Part shown: positions 15,117 through 23,188 of the stretch, one piece after another
Layout: every line of letters starts with the position of its first letter
Position numbering within the stretch: position 1 is the stretch's first letter
DNA from: Candidatus Sulfotelmatobacter sp.
Lineage (GTDB): Bacteria > Acidobacteriota > Terriglobia > Terriglobales > Acidobacteriaceae
Assembly (NCBI GenBank): GCA_017883385.1
Contig: JADGNQ010000062.1
Span: forward strand, 1 to 32,347
Length of the DNA stretch: 32,347 bases
Direction: 5' to 3'
The notes under the pieces: model-generated
The model's input: only the letters and a program-made list of their open reading frames with translations
Database searches by the model: none
Told to the model about the DNA's origin: nothing
Made by a program: the position numbers and the translations under genes

Positions 15117-16864
15117 GCTTCCGTCCTCACTGCGGCCCGTATGGTTGCGCACTGGTGCACCCCATCTGCTGGCCGGACGCTGTACCTTCCGGTGTGCGCC
15201 GGCACGATGAACGTTTCGGCATAGTGGACGTGAAACGGCTCGAAAGCTGCGGACGGGCTTTCCACGATTGCCTCTTTTCCTTCGACGAGGTTGAGAACGT
15301 TCACACCAGCGGACGCATCGTGTTCCACAAGAGAAGTAAACCAGTGCCTTCTGGTCTCGATGAATTCCAGTTCATGCAATCCGGTTCTTTCTTCTATCCA
15401 GCCTTTCCCCTCACCTATCTTCTCGAAACGATTTAACAGATTCTTCCTCACCCATTCTGTATCCCGGTTCCATTGAATGTTGGCGGTGCCGTGTTCCAGG
15501 TGGATCGGGCGCGGGCGGCCGTCCAGTCCGGGGCGGCCCCAATCCCACAACTTAAAAGTGAAGATGTATGGCGTCGCACTGATCTCCAAAACCATGGTGT
15601 TCGCTCCGGAACAATGGATGGTACCGGCGGGGATGAGGAAGTGGTCATGCTTGCGAGCCGGCCACCTATTTACATAGTTCGACGCCTCAAACGGTGCGCC
15701 GTCCTCTTGCGAGTAGCGCAGTTCGCTGATCATGGCCTTGCGGTCGACGCCCGTCTTTAGTCCAAGGTACACGCATGCTTCCGGAGCCGCATCGAGCAAG
15801 TAATAGCTTTCGTCCTGGGTGTAGGCCATCCCGAAATGGTCGACGATGTACTGCTTGAGAGGATGTACCTGCAGCGACAGATTGCTGCCCTGCATGGTAT
15901 CGAGAAAATCGAAGCGAATTGGAAACTCGGCGCCGAATCTGGCGTACGGAGCGTCGCCGAGGAGTTCACGGGGACGGTGGAGCACCAGATCCATTGCTGG
16001 AATCTCGATATTCACACCGGCCATATTGAGAAGGAGGCTGTTTTCTTCCGGAACACAATCAAAGCACCACGCATAGTTCGGCGGGCCATCCGGCAAGTCG
16101 CACACTTCGCGCATCCACTGGCCGCCCCAGGGGCCGGGGTCGAAAAAGGGGACGACCCGAAAGGGTCGGTTCAGCGCGCCACGCAGACCGGCGCGAAAAG
16201 CTTCGCCGGTGGTCATCTTTGGCGCGACCGGATCGTTTGTGTCTAACAGATAGTCGACCCGGTCAAGCAGAGCCTGCTTGATCCGATCCGCTACGCGCCA
16301 GTCGACAAAGAAGGCACGCTTGTATTTCGTGGCAGGGGTTTCGTGGATGTCTCCCGTTGGGAAGCTTCCGATCTGGTTGGCACGTTGACGCCGCTGGATT
16401 TCCCAACGCGCGAGATCCGCCAGAATCAGTACATCGGGCTCAGGAGCCAAGAGTGCGGTTCCCGTGCCAAGTACCAGGGTCAGACCTTCCGCTGACCGGC
16501 AGGCCTCTTGAAGTTGCGCAGTACGGCGTGGATTAGCGAAGTCCTCGATGGTGAGTCGGCTGATGCGGCCAAATACCGGGTCATTGGTCAAGTCACTACT
16601 GACCATCGCCTCGATTTCCTGCGGGATCTTCCAGCAATCGCTGGTACGGAATACGTGCGAGGGATGCAAACCCTCCACGAACGCTCCGAGCACTTGCTCC
16701 TCGAACCCCCCCGGGTAGATTTCAATGGAAACTCTTTGAGCGCCGCGTGCGACGTCGCCACCGATGCGGGCAACAATCTCGCGCCATCCCTGCCACACAG
16801 ATTCCGGGCCAACTGGTACTCGAATGGAAGGGGATTTATCGTAGTTGGATTGCCTTCGCTTCAT
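15113..16864 (-). CDS. class I (zinc) mannose-6-phosphate isomerase with extra N-terminal domain
   Basis: Residues about 235-583 match class I phosphomannose isomerases, which interconvert mannose 6-phosphate and fructose 6-phosphate. The four zinc ligands are recognisable: Q332 and H334 in LSLQVHP, E352 in QDESYYLL and H417 in IPAGTIHCSG. The first 230 residues are not part of the usual enzyme of about 320-440 residues. They contain SIEIYPGGFEEQVLGAF and VLILADLARWEIQRRQRANQ, and may be a kinase-like fold that lost its P-loop, since no GxxxxGK is visible. It overlaps the downstream glucose-6-phosphate isomerase by four bases and lies 32 bases after the GH2 gene, so it is part of that operon. 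Confidence 0.88.
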   Translation of the reverse strand: MKRRQSNYDKSPSIRVPVGPESVWQGWREIVARIGGDVARGAQRVSIEIYPGGFEEQVLGAFVEGLHPSHVFRTSDCWKIPQEIEAMVSSDLTNDPVFGRISRLTIEDFANPRRTAQLQEACRSAEGLTLVLGTGTALLAPEPDVLILADLARWEIQRRQRANQIGSFPTGDIHETPATKYKRAFFVDWRVADRIKQALLDRVDYLLDTNDPVAPKMTTGEAFRAGLRGALNRPFRVVPFFDPGPWGGQWMREVCDLPDGPPNYAWCFDCVPEENSLLLNMAGVNIEIPAMDLVLHRPRELLGDAPYARFGAEFPIRFDFLDTMQGSNLSLQVHPLKQYIVDHFGMAYTQDESYYLLDAAPEACVYLGLKTGVDRKAMISELRYSQEDGAPFEASNYVNRWPARKHDHFLIPAGTIHCSGANTMVLEISATPYIFTFKLWDWGRPGLDGRPRPIHLEHGTANIQWNRDTEWVRKNLLNRFEKIGEGKGWIEERTGLHELEFIETRRHWFTSLVEHDASAGVNVLNLVEGKEAIVESPSAAFEPFHVHYAETFIVPAHTGRYSVRPADGVHQCATIRAAVRTEA

Positions 16865-16896
16865 GGCTCTTGAGGGAACAAGGGCCGCTACGATAC

Positions 16897-19095
16897 TCAG
16901 TGTGTAGCGGCAACTATCTTGACGTAACGCCGGCTTTGCGTCGACACGCCATCTCCGTATTCAATGATAGCGCGCAACAGGAAATCGCCGGTCGTGGGTG
17001 GGAACTGGAAGTCGCTGTAGAGAGTGCTCTGGCCCAGCGCACCAATCCGGAACTTCTTTGTCTGGCTGGCTACTCGTTCGCCCTTTGAATTTTCCAGCGC
17101 AAGAGTAAGCGTGCCCTCGACCTGCCGGTCTTCGTCATTGACCAGCATTGCCTGCAGAGACTGAAGGCTTGCCGCCTCCACGGATGGCTGCCAGAAGCTG
17201 AGGTAAACCCCCACCGGCGCAAACGCATTGCTCATGTAGTCACGAAACTCCGAATGGAGTTCGAGTTTTCTCACGTCACGGAAGTGGTCTGACGTGTAGC
17301 CTAAGGGATCGCTGCTGGTCAGATACACAAAGTGGAGCACACCGGCATACTGGCGGTATGCTCGCCAATACTCGGTCAGACCGGCCAGCAAATAGGCATT
17401 AAGGGCGAGTCGCTCTTCCGGAGTCGAGTCTTTGCCGAGCAGGGCTGGGTAGAGCTTCTTAGTGAGTTCGGTCGGATTCCCGTCCCGATTCAACCACAAC
17501 CAGCCATACTCATTCAGAATGAGAGCGTGAGCGCTCGGGGCGCCCGGAGCTTTCGCACTCGAACTCTCGAGCGTGGTCATGCTGAACGGCGGACCGCCAT
17601 CTGCCATGACCTGGTGTTCGTACGGATGATCTTCGACGGGATCGTCCGGGCCCTGCGGAGGGTTGTAGCTGTTCTCCCAAGGGCGGTTTGAAAGGTCGAG
17701 ACCACGAACTGCGGGAATGATCTTCTCGCCGAATGCTGGGTCCCAGGTTTCGTTGTTAGCATCCCAGATGGCGACGCTGGGATGGTTCCAGTTGTCCCGC
17801 ATCCATTCCGTGTATTCGCGAATCATTTCATCGGTATCAAAATGCACCTGATTCTCCGGGCCGTGCCAGTCGTGGCCGGTCCAGACAAAGTATTCGTTCT
17901 GAATCAGCAGACCAGCCTCATCCGCGATGTCGAGCCATTGATCCGGCACGGGACCGATGCAAAACCGAAAACTGTTCCAGTGCATCTCGCGCGGGATTTG
18001 GACCAGCAGTTTCCGCACCCACGCTTCATCCCACGGCACCGTGCCGGATAGAGGATCCTCAAAAAACCTGTGGAGCGTTATATTCGAACCGCGCATGAAG
18101 TAGACGTGACCGTTGAGGTATGCGCGCTTGGTGGCGGTGTCGAAGCGGAACTCCCTCATCCCGAAGCGAGTCGAAGCAGTATCGCCGCCGGTGTTCGTCT
18201 CCAGTACATATAAGTTCGGCGACTCGGGAGACCACAACAATGCTCCGGGTATTGCGATGGCTTGCAGAACTACTTTGCTTTCGCCGGGGGAGAGCAAGAC
18301 GCTCAACGGAGCGGAGGTGGCGACGACCGCGCTCTGCTTCCAGGCGTGTACCTGCTGCATAAGGCGAAACGAGACAGGATCGTTCCCGAAATTGCGCAGG
18401 GCTGTCTGCACCACGATCGAGCCGTCGGCAATCTTCGGCGCCACCTGAACAGTCTCAATCACAGGATTGTCACTGAGCGCGAGAGAAACATTGTCGTAAA
18501 TGCCAGGAGTCCAGCGAATCTTCTCGAAATCGGTGCCACCCGAAATTGAGGCTGGCAGGACGCCGGGGTGGGCCCCGACGCGCACGATCAACTCGTTCTC
18601 TCCCCGGCGAATTGCTTTGCTGACGTTAAATATTGCCGCAGTAAAACAAGGAAGGTGGTCGCCGATGTTGACGTTGTTGAGCCAAATAGCCACCCCGAAC
18701 TGCGCTTTATTGATGCGCAGAATGGCCACACTCTTCGTATCGGAGACGTCGAACGTGCGCCGGTACCAGAACCAGTTGCGGTCTTGTCGCGACACGCCTG
18801 CGTTATAGACAATAGCGCTCTTTGGAAGCTTGCCTTGGCCGACCCTATTCTGAATCAGCATCCTACTGTCAAACTGATCCACTTGCGGAAATGCAGGCGT
18901 GGCGGAATGCGCGAGTCCCGGAACCGCAACTTTGTGGTTCCATGCGGCAGGGATAGCCTCGACTTCCTTCGATTCTTCAATTTGCCAGGTTCCGTTCAGC
19001 GAGATCGTCGTTCTGCCGGTCGCGCATAAGGAAAGGGTCGGAGTTGCTACGGCCGTGAGGATGATGAACGACTTGAAAAGCAACTGTCTGCTCAT
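16897..19095 (-). CDS. glycoside hydrolase family 2 enzyme (beta-galactosidase/beta-mannosidase-like)
   Basis: The 732-residue exported protein has a signal peptide (1-25, FIILTAVATPTLSLCA). The GH2 sugar-binding jelly roll follows (ISLNGTWQIEESKE, WFWYRRTFDV, VAIWLNNVNIGDH), then an Ig-like sandwich and a TIM barrel. The two catalytic glutamates are visible: acid/base E449 in IWDANNETWDP and nucleophile E529 in ILNEYGWLW. It would release monosaccharides from beta-linked glycosides in the periplasm. The isomerase genes downstream make a mannoside plausible, but the sugar cannot be read from the sequence. It begins 11 bases after the MFS transporter gene, in the same operon. Confidence 0.9.
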   Translation of the reverse strand: MSRQLLFKSFIILTAVATPTLSLCATGRTTISLNGTWQIEESKEVEAIPAAWNHKVAVPGLAHSATPAFPQVDQFDSRMLIQNRVGQGKLPKSAIVYNAGVSRQDRNWFWYRRTFDVSDTKSVAILRINKAQFGVAIWLNNVNIGDHLPCFTAAIFNVSKAIRRGENELIVRVGAHPGVLPASISGGTDFEKIRWTPGIYDNVSLALSDNPVIETVQVAPKIADGSIVVQTALRNFGNDPVSFRLMQQVHAWKQSAVVATSAPLSVLLSPGESKVVLQAIAIPGALLWSPESPNLYVLETNTGGDTASTRFGMREFRFDTATKRAYLNGHVYFMRGSNITLHRFFEDPLSGTVPWDEAWVRKLLVQIPREMHWNSFRFCIGPVPDQWLDIADEAGLLIQNEYFVWTGHDWHGPENQVHFDTDEMIREYTEWMRDNWNHPSVAIWDANNETWDPAFGEKIIPAVRGLDLSNRPWENSYNPPQGPDDPVEDHPYEHQVMADGGPPFSMTTLESSSAKAPGAPSAHALILNEYGWLWLNRDGNPTELTKKLYPALLGKDSTPEERLALNAYLLAGLTEYWRAYRQYAGVLHFVYLTSSDPLGYTSDHFRDVRKLELHSEFRDYMSNAFAPVGVYLSFWQPSVEAASLQSLQAMLVNDEDRQVEGTLTLALENSKGERVASQTKKFRIGALGQSTLYSDFQFPPTTGDFLLRAIIEYGDGVSTQSRRYVKIVAATH

Positions 19096-19106
19096 GTCGG
19101 ACTATC

Positions 19107-20468
19107 CTAGTTGTGACCTTGACTCAACCAGAACTTTTCGATTTCCTCCAGCGTGCGGCCCTTGGTCTCAGGAACTCCGAGCCAGACAAAGAGCAACGCG
19201 GCGATGGAGACAACCGCGTAGAGCAGAAAAACTCCAGCGGCGGTAAACAGGGTCACAAGAGAAAGAAATGTTAGCGTAACCAAGAGCGTTCCGCACCAGA
19301 GGCAAACGGTTGCGACCGCCATCGCCCGTCCCCTTACTCTGGTAGGGCAGATTTCCGCCATCAGTACCCAGGTGCCCGTGCCCACACCGACTGCAAAACA
19401 TGCCACGTAGGTGAGGACAAAGATCAAAACGACCGCGCCCGAGGCTTGAAAATGAATAGCGGCTGAAACAGCAACGAGGGAGAGAGCCATTCCCGCGAAA
19501 GCTGATATCAGTAATGACTTTCGTCCGGAGCGGTCGATGAGCAGCATTCCCGCAACGGTGGCCACAAAATTGATCGCTCCAATGATGACGTTTGCCCACA
19601 GTGCAGTGCTGGCGGTTTGATGCGGTACATGTTCCAGGAAAACGAGCGAGCCGTAGTAGATGATGGTGTTGATGCCCGTGAACTGGCTGAAGAGAGCGAT
19701 TACGATAGCCACGACCAGCGCTTTTCGGAATGAGGGATCGAGCAAATCCCCGCTCTCGTCTGAGATAGACGAACGGATGGCCTCAATTTCGCCGGAGGCC
19801 GCGTGCGGGCCAACAATCTGCGCTAGAAAGTGTTCCGCTTCCTGCTGTCGTCCCTTCTGCATCAGCCACCGCGGACTCTCGGGAATAAAAAGCAGCGTAA
19901 AGAAGAAAGCAATCGAGGGCACGGCCGCCGAGGCGAACATCCATCTCCAGTTTGCCGGTCCCGCACCAGTCAGCAGGTAGTTCACGCTGTAGGACAGTAG
20001 AATTCCCGTCACAATTGCCAATTGATTCAGAGATACGAGCAGGCCGCGTTTATGTGCGGGTGAGATTTCTGCGATATACAGCGGTGATAGAGTTGACGCG
20101 ATTCCGATGGCGATGCCGCCAACAAGGCGGGCGACCGAAAACTCGAGCAAATCCCGAGGCAAGGCAGTACCTATCGACGACAGGGTGAATAGAGCCGCCG
20201 CCGCCAGCAAAATCCGCTTTCTTCCAAAGCGGTCACTGGTGAAGGCAGCCACGCTGGCGCCGATGACGCACCCCACAAGGAGACTGCTGGCGGCGATTTC
20301 AGTTTGCGAATCGCTCAGTGCGAACTGCTGCTTGATGAAGACGATCGCACCGTTAATCACCGCCGTGTCGAAACCGAATAGCAAACCACCAATGGCGGCT
20401 GCCATAGCCGGTAGATAAACGGAGCGAGTTGAACCCACTTGTGGCCCCGTGTTTGGAATCGGATTCAT
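19107..20468 (-). CDS. MFS sugar porter (XylE/GalP-like)
   Basis: The 453-residue, twelve-helix transporter shows the sugar porter signatures in order: GGLLFGFDTAVINGA in helix 1, DRFGRKR after helix 2, PESPRWLM before the central loop, QFTGINTIIYYG in helix 7, DRSGRKS after helix 8 and PETKGRTLEEIEKFW at the C-terminus. Such carriers bring monosaccharides across the inner membrane by proton symport without modifying them. That fits the ROK kinase gene 50 bases upstream, which could phosphorylate the incoming sugar. No Shine-Dalgarno is obvious before the ATG. Confidence 0.95.
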   Translation of the reverse strand: MNPIPNTGPQVGSTRSVYLPAMAAAIGGLLFGFDTAVINGAIVFIKQQFALSDSQTEIAASSLLVGCVIGASVAAFTSDRFGRKRILLAAAALFTLSSIGTALPRDLLEFSVARLVGGIAIGIASTLSPLYIAEISPAHKRGLLVSLNQLAIVTGILLSYSVNYLLTGAGPANWRWMFASAAVPSIAFFFTLLFIPESPRWLMQKGRQQEAEHFLAQIVGPHAASGEIEAIRSSISDESGDLLDPSFRKALVVAIVIALFSQFTGINTIIYYGSLVFLEHVPHQTASTALWANVIIGAINFVATVAGMLLIDRSGRKSLLISAFAGMALSLVAVSAAIHFQASGAVVLIFVLTYVACFAVGVGTGTWVLMAEICPTRVRGRAMAVATVCLWCGTLLVTLTFLSLVTLFTAAGVFLLYAVVSIAALLFVWLGVPETKGRTLEEIEKFWLSQGHN

Positions 20469-20518
20469 TTGGTGTTGCCGACTATCGGGTTAATTGACTC
20501 AAGAACAGCACCTTCACT

Positions 20519-21493
20519 TCAAATTGCCAACAGGTTCTGCTTCAGAAAGACCAGACCCGCCGCTCCGGCCACGCCGCCATAGCCGACAATCTTCTGAAAT
20601 ACGATTGGAACTTCCCGTCCCAGCAAGGTTCTTGTCCGGCGTGCGATCCTGTCCTGAATGGGAGCAATTAGCTGCGGCCCCGCAGCCACGATGTTGCCTC
20701 CCAAGATGAAGATCTCGGGATCGAAGGTGTGCAAAAAGCTCACTAAGGCAGCTCCCAGATAATCCAGCGCACGATCAACCACATAGCGTGCGCATTCGTC
20801 ACCCTCGGCAGCAGCACGAAAGATCGCTTCGGGATTTGGCACCTCGCCGGTACGACTTATCGACAATCTCGCCGGCGCCGCCCGGTGCATATGCGCCCAA
20901 TAATCGGACTCGATGGTACGCGACGAAAAGTGCGTCTCCAGGCAGCCGTAGTTGCCACAGATGCACAGCCCACCCCGCGGATCGATCGTCGTGTGCCCCA
21001 AGTGGCCGGCCGCCCCGGTAGCTCCGTGCAGGATTACACCATCAACCAACACAGCGCCGCCGACGCCGGTGCCCAGAGTCAGCATCACCACATTTCGCTT
21101 TCCACGGGCAGATCCCCAAAGAACTTCGCCAATGAGCGCAACGCGCGCGTCATTTTCAGCACAGACCTGGAGATCGCCAGCGCCGATGACTTCGCTCAAG
21201 AGCTGTCCTTCGAGGAAAGACAGGTCGCCCGGCGAGCTCTTCACGCGAGTGGAGTTGGCATCGATGATCCCTTTGCAGCCTATGCCAATCCCCCGCACCG
21301 GGGTCTTGGCGCGCTTCACAACCGAATGAACGAAGTCTTGCAAGCCGGAGATGGTTCGCGGCGAGGGCGCATGAACGCTATCGAGCAGTTCTCCGCTCAG
21401 GCCTACGATGGCGGCCTTGATTCCGGTTCCACCAATGTCAACTCCGATGGCCAGGGGCTCAAGCGCATCGGCGCTGGTAAACTTTTCGCTCAC
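20519..21493 (-). CDS. ROK family sugar kinase
   Basis: The protein has the phosphate-binding motif DIGGTGIK at residues 19-26, a second glycine motif (LTLGTGVGGAVLVDG) and the ROK zinc site C177-I-C179-G-N-Y-G-C184-L-E. The zinc site suggests a kinase rather than a degenerate regulator, and there is no N-terminal helix-turn-helix. It likely phosphorylates the hexose delivered by the MFS porter. I place the start at the GTG of 21493 (324 residues), because ROK enzymes normally begin shortly before DIGGT. An ATG at 21547 and a TTG at 21574 are in frame, but neither has a ribosome-binding site. It is the first gene of the minus-strand operon and divergent from the SIS gene. Confidence 0.9.
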   Translation of the reverse strand: MSEKFTSADALEPLAIGVDIGGTGIKAAIVGLSGELLDSVHAPSPRTISGLQDFVHSVVKRAKTPVRGIGIGCKGIIDANSTRVKSSPGDLSFLEGQLLSEVIGAGDLQVCAENDARVALIGEVLWGSARGKRNVVMLTLGTGVGGAVLVDGVILHGATGAAGHLGHTTIDPRGGLCICGNYGCLETHFSSRTIESDYWAHMHRAAPARLSISRTGEVPNPEAIFRAAAEGDECARYVVDRALDYLGAALVSFLHTFDPEIFILGGNIVAAGPQLIAPIQDRIARRTRTLLGREVPIVFQKIVGYGGVAGAAGLVFLKQNLLAI

Positions 21494-21497
21494 AATG

Positions 21498-21524
21498 GTT
21501 TGTGCATTATACCGAGTTTGTGCA
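21498..21524. promoter_or_regulatory. direct repeats GTTTGTGCA (x2), candidate operator of the divergent sugar operons
   Basis: GTTTGTGCA occurs at 21498-21506 and again at 21516-21524, an exact 18-base spacing, or nearly two helical turns. Both copies lie between the divergent ROK and SIS operons, next to the proposed ROK start. A TATAAT hexamer (minus strand, 21511-21506) lies between them but lacks a good -35. The arrangement would suit a regulator controlling both operons, although no regulator gene is visible in the cluster. Confidence 0.4.
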
Positions 21525-21625
21525 ATTCTACTGGGTAATATGGCCATGGCCGAAGACCACACCGCGCGAGCCAACCGGCCTCTTGGTGTTCCTGCTTTTC
21601 GCGGCGAAGGAGCAAGAAACTATCC

Positions 21626-22429
21626 GTGAGTGATCCCGCCCTTAACAAAACCGTCAGCCGGCAAGCGGGCCTGGCCTTCTATGACCATGCCATGAACTTG
21701 CTGGAAGAGTTGAAAACCACGCAATCAGAGGTAATTCAGAAAGCGGCTGAACTTTGCGCGGAGCGCATCGCTAGCGGAGGGCTGGTCTTTCTCTTCGGCA
21801 ACGGTCATTCGCGCATGATGTGCGAAGAAATGACGCCGCGCCAGGGTGGTTTCCCCGGTTTTGTAGCGCTGGTGGAAACGGCGCTCTCGAACCATGCGGC
21901 AATCATCGGAACGAACGGCTTGCGCTCCTCCCTCTATCTCGAAAACTATGAGGGTTACGCAGAGCACATTCTAAGCAGCTTCCACTTTGGCCGGCATGAC
22001 GCTTTTATCGTCATCTCGACCAGCGGGATCCGGCCCGTTGTCGTCGAAATGGCGATGGGAGCTCGCTCCCGCGGACTGCCGGTAATCGCGATTGTTTCCA
22101 AGGCCCATTCGGAAGTAGCGCAAGCGGTCCATTCGTCAGGGAAGAAGCTGGTGCATTGCGCCGACCTCGTGATCGATAATCTTTGCCCGCCAGGGGATTG
22201 TGTCCTCAAGTTGGAGGGACTGGAGTGGAATACCGGGCCAGTATCGACAATCACGGGCGCCATGATCATCAACATGATCCGTTGCGGAGCAGCCGAAGCG
22301 CTGCTGGCCAAGGGAATGAAGCCGGTCATCTTGCCCAGCCATCAGTTCCTTGGCAACACCAGCGCCGCCGAGCAACTCGACGCTTTTTACGAGGCCTACC
22401 GGCAGAGTCTGAAACATTTGTTTGAATAG
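21626..22429 (+). CDS. SIS domain sugar isomerase-like protein
   Basis: The 267-residue protein carries an SIS phosphosugar-binding fold: LVFLFGNGHSRMMCEEM at the first phosphate loop and DAFIVISTSGIRPVVVEMA at the second, with VIAIVSK following. It resembles the UPF0309/SIS_2 group (phosphoheptose isomerase-like) rather than MurQ or AgaS. Its reaction is unknown; isomerisation or binding of a phosphosugar is expected. Translation starts at a GTG, with AAGGAG a rather long 13 bases upstream. It opens the plus-strand operon and is followed after six bases by the SDR gene. In context it should act on a sugar phosphate formed by the ROK kinase or a related intermediate. Confidence 0.85.
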   Translation: MSDPALNKTVSRQAGLAFYDHAMNLLEELKTTQSEVIQKAAELCAERIASGGLVFLFGNGHSRMMCEEMTPRQGGFPGFVALVETALSNHAAIIGTNGLRSSLYLENYEGYAEHILSSFHFGRHDAFIVISTSGIRPVVVEMAMGARSRGLPVIAIVSKAHSEVAQAVHSSGKKLVHCADLVIDNLCPPGDCVLKLEGLEWNTGPVSTITGAMIINMIRCGAAEALLAKGMKPVILPSHQFLGNTSAAEQLDAFYEAYRQSLKHLFE

Positions 22430-22435
22430 GGCACA

Positions 22436-23188
22436 GTGAAGGAAGTTCTCCTGGTCACCGGCTCATCGGGAATCGCGGCTGCTACGGCGCGGCTGTGGGC
22501 GGCCGACAATCCGGTGTTTGTTGTCGGCATCAACACAGACGAATGCAAGGGTCTGGCGACAGCGCTTGGGGAGTCAAGTTTCGCGACCGCCGACATCCGC
22601 GACGAGCTTGCAGTACGAAACGCAGTTGCCGCATGCCTGGATCGATTCGGGAGAATTGACGCCGTTTTTAATGTCGCGGGGATTAGCGCGCGCTCGGCCG
22701 GTGACGGCCCGCTTCACGAGTGCAATCCTGCGGCCTGGGACCTGGTCATGGACGTGAATGCGAAAGGGACATTCCTGATGTGCCGTGAGGTTCTCGGCGC
22801 GTGGACAAGAAATGCGCAAGCGGGCGTCATTCTCAATTGTGGAAGTGTGCTGGCGCGACGGCCGCAACATGACCACTTCGCGACTGTGGGCTATGCAGCC
22901 AGTAAAGGAGCGATCGAAGCGATGAGCACGTCGGCAGCAGCCTACTATGCCCCAGCCGGCATCCGCATCAATGTAATCGCTCCGGGCCTGGTGCGCACTC
23001 CAATGAGCGCCCGGGCTCAAGCGGATCCCTGCATCACCGAATACATGGCGCACAAACAGCCGCTGACCAAAGGTATGCTGAGCGCAGAGGACGTGGCCAA
23101 GACGGCCTGCTTCCTTCTGCACAAAGATTCAAGCCCAATGACAGGCCAGGTTGTCACCGTGGACGGCGGCTGGACGGTGAGCGAATGA
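22436..23188 (+). CDS. short-chain dehydrogenase/reductase with shortened nucleotide loop
   Basis: The 250-residue SDR has an intact catalytic tetrad: N108 in DVNAKG, S137 in LNCGSV, and Y153 and K157 in GYAASKG. It also has the C-terminal family ending GQVVTVDGGW. The cofactor loop is unusual: VTGSSGIAAATA is one residue shorter than TGxxxGxG, and the last glycine is alanine. D53 in ATADIRDE matches the conserved Asp near the adenine. It most likely oxidises or reduces a hydroxyl of a sugar or sugar acid using NAD(P). The start is a GTG with TAGGG five bases before it. The stop overlaps the next gene's ATG (ATGA). Confidence 0.9.
   Translation: MKEVLLVTGSSGIAAATARLWAADNPVFVVGINTDECKGLATALGESSFATADIRDELAVRNAVAACLDRFGRIDAVFNVAGISARSAGDGPLHECNPAAWDLVMDVNAKGTFLMCREVLGAWTRNAQAGVILNCGSVLARRPQHDHFATVGYAASKGAIEAMSTSAAAYYAPAGIRINVIAPGLVRTPMSARAQADPCITEYMAHKQPLTKGMLSAEDVAKTACFLLHKDSSPMTGQVVTVDGGWTVSE

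Noticed and set aside
21506-21511. TATAAT (minus strand) as a complete promoter for the ROK operon
   Set aside because: No acceptable -35 hexamer is found at 15-18 bases upstream, and the leader to the chosen GTG would be only a few bases. It is noted only as part of the operator candidate.
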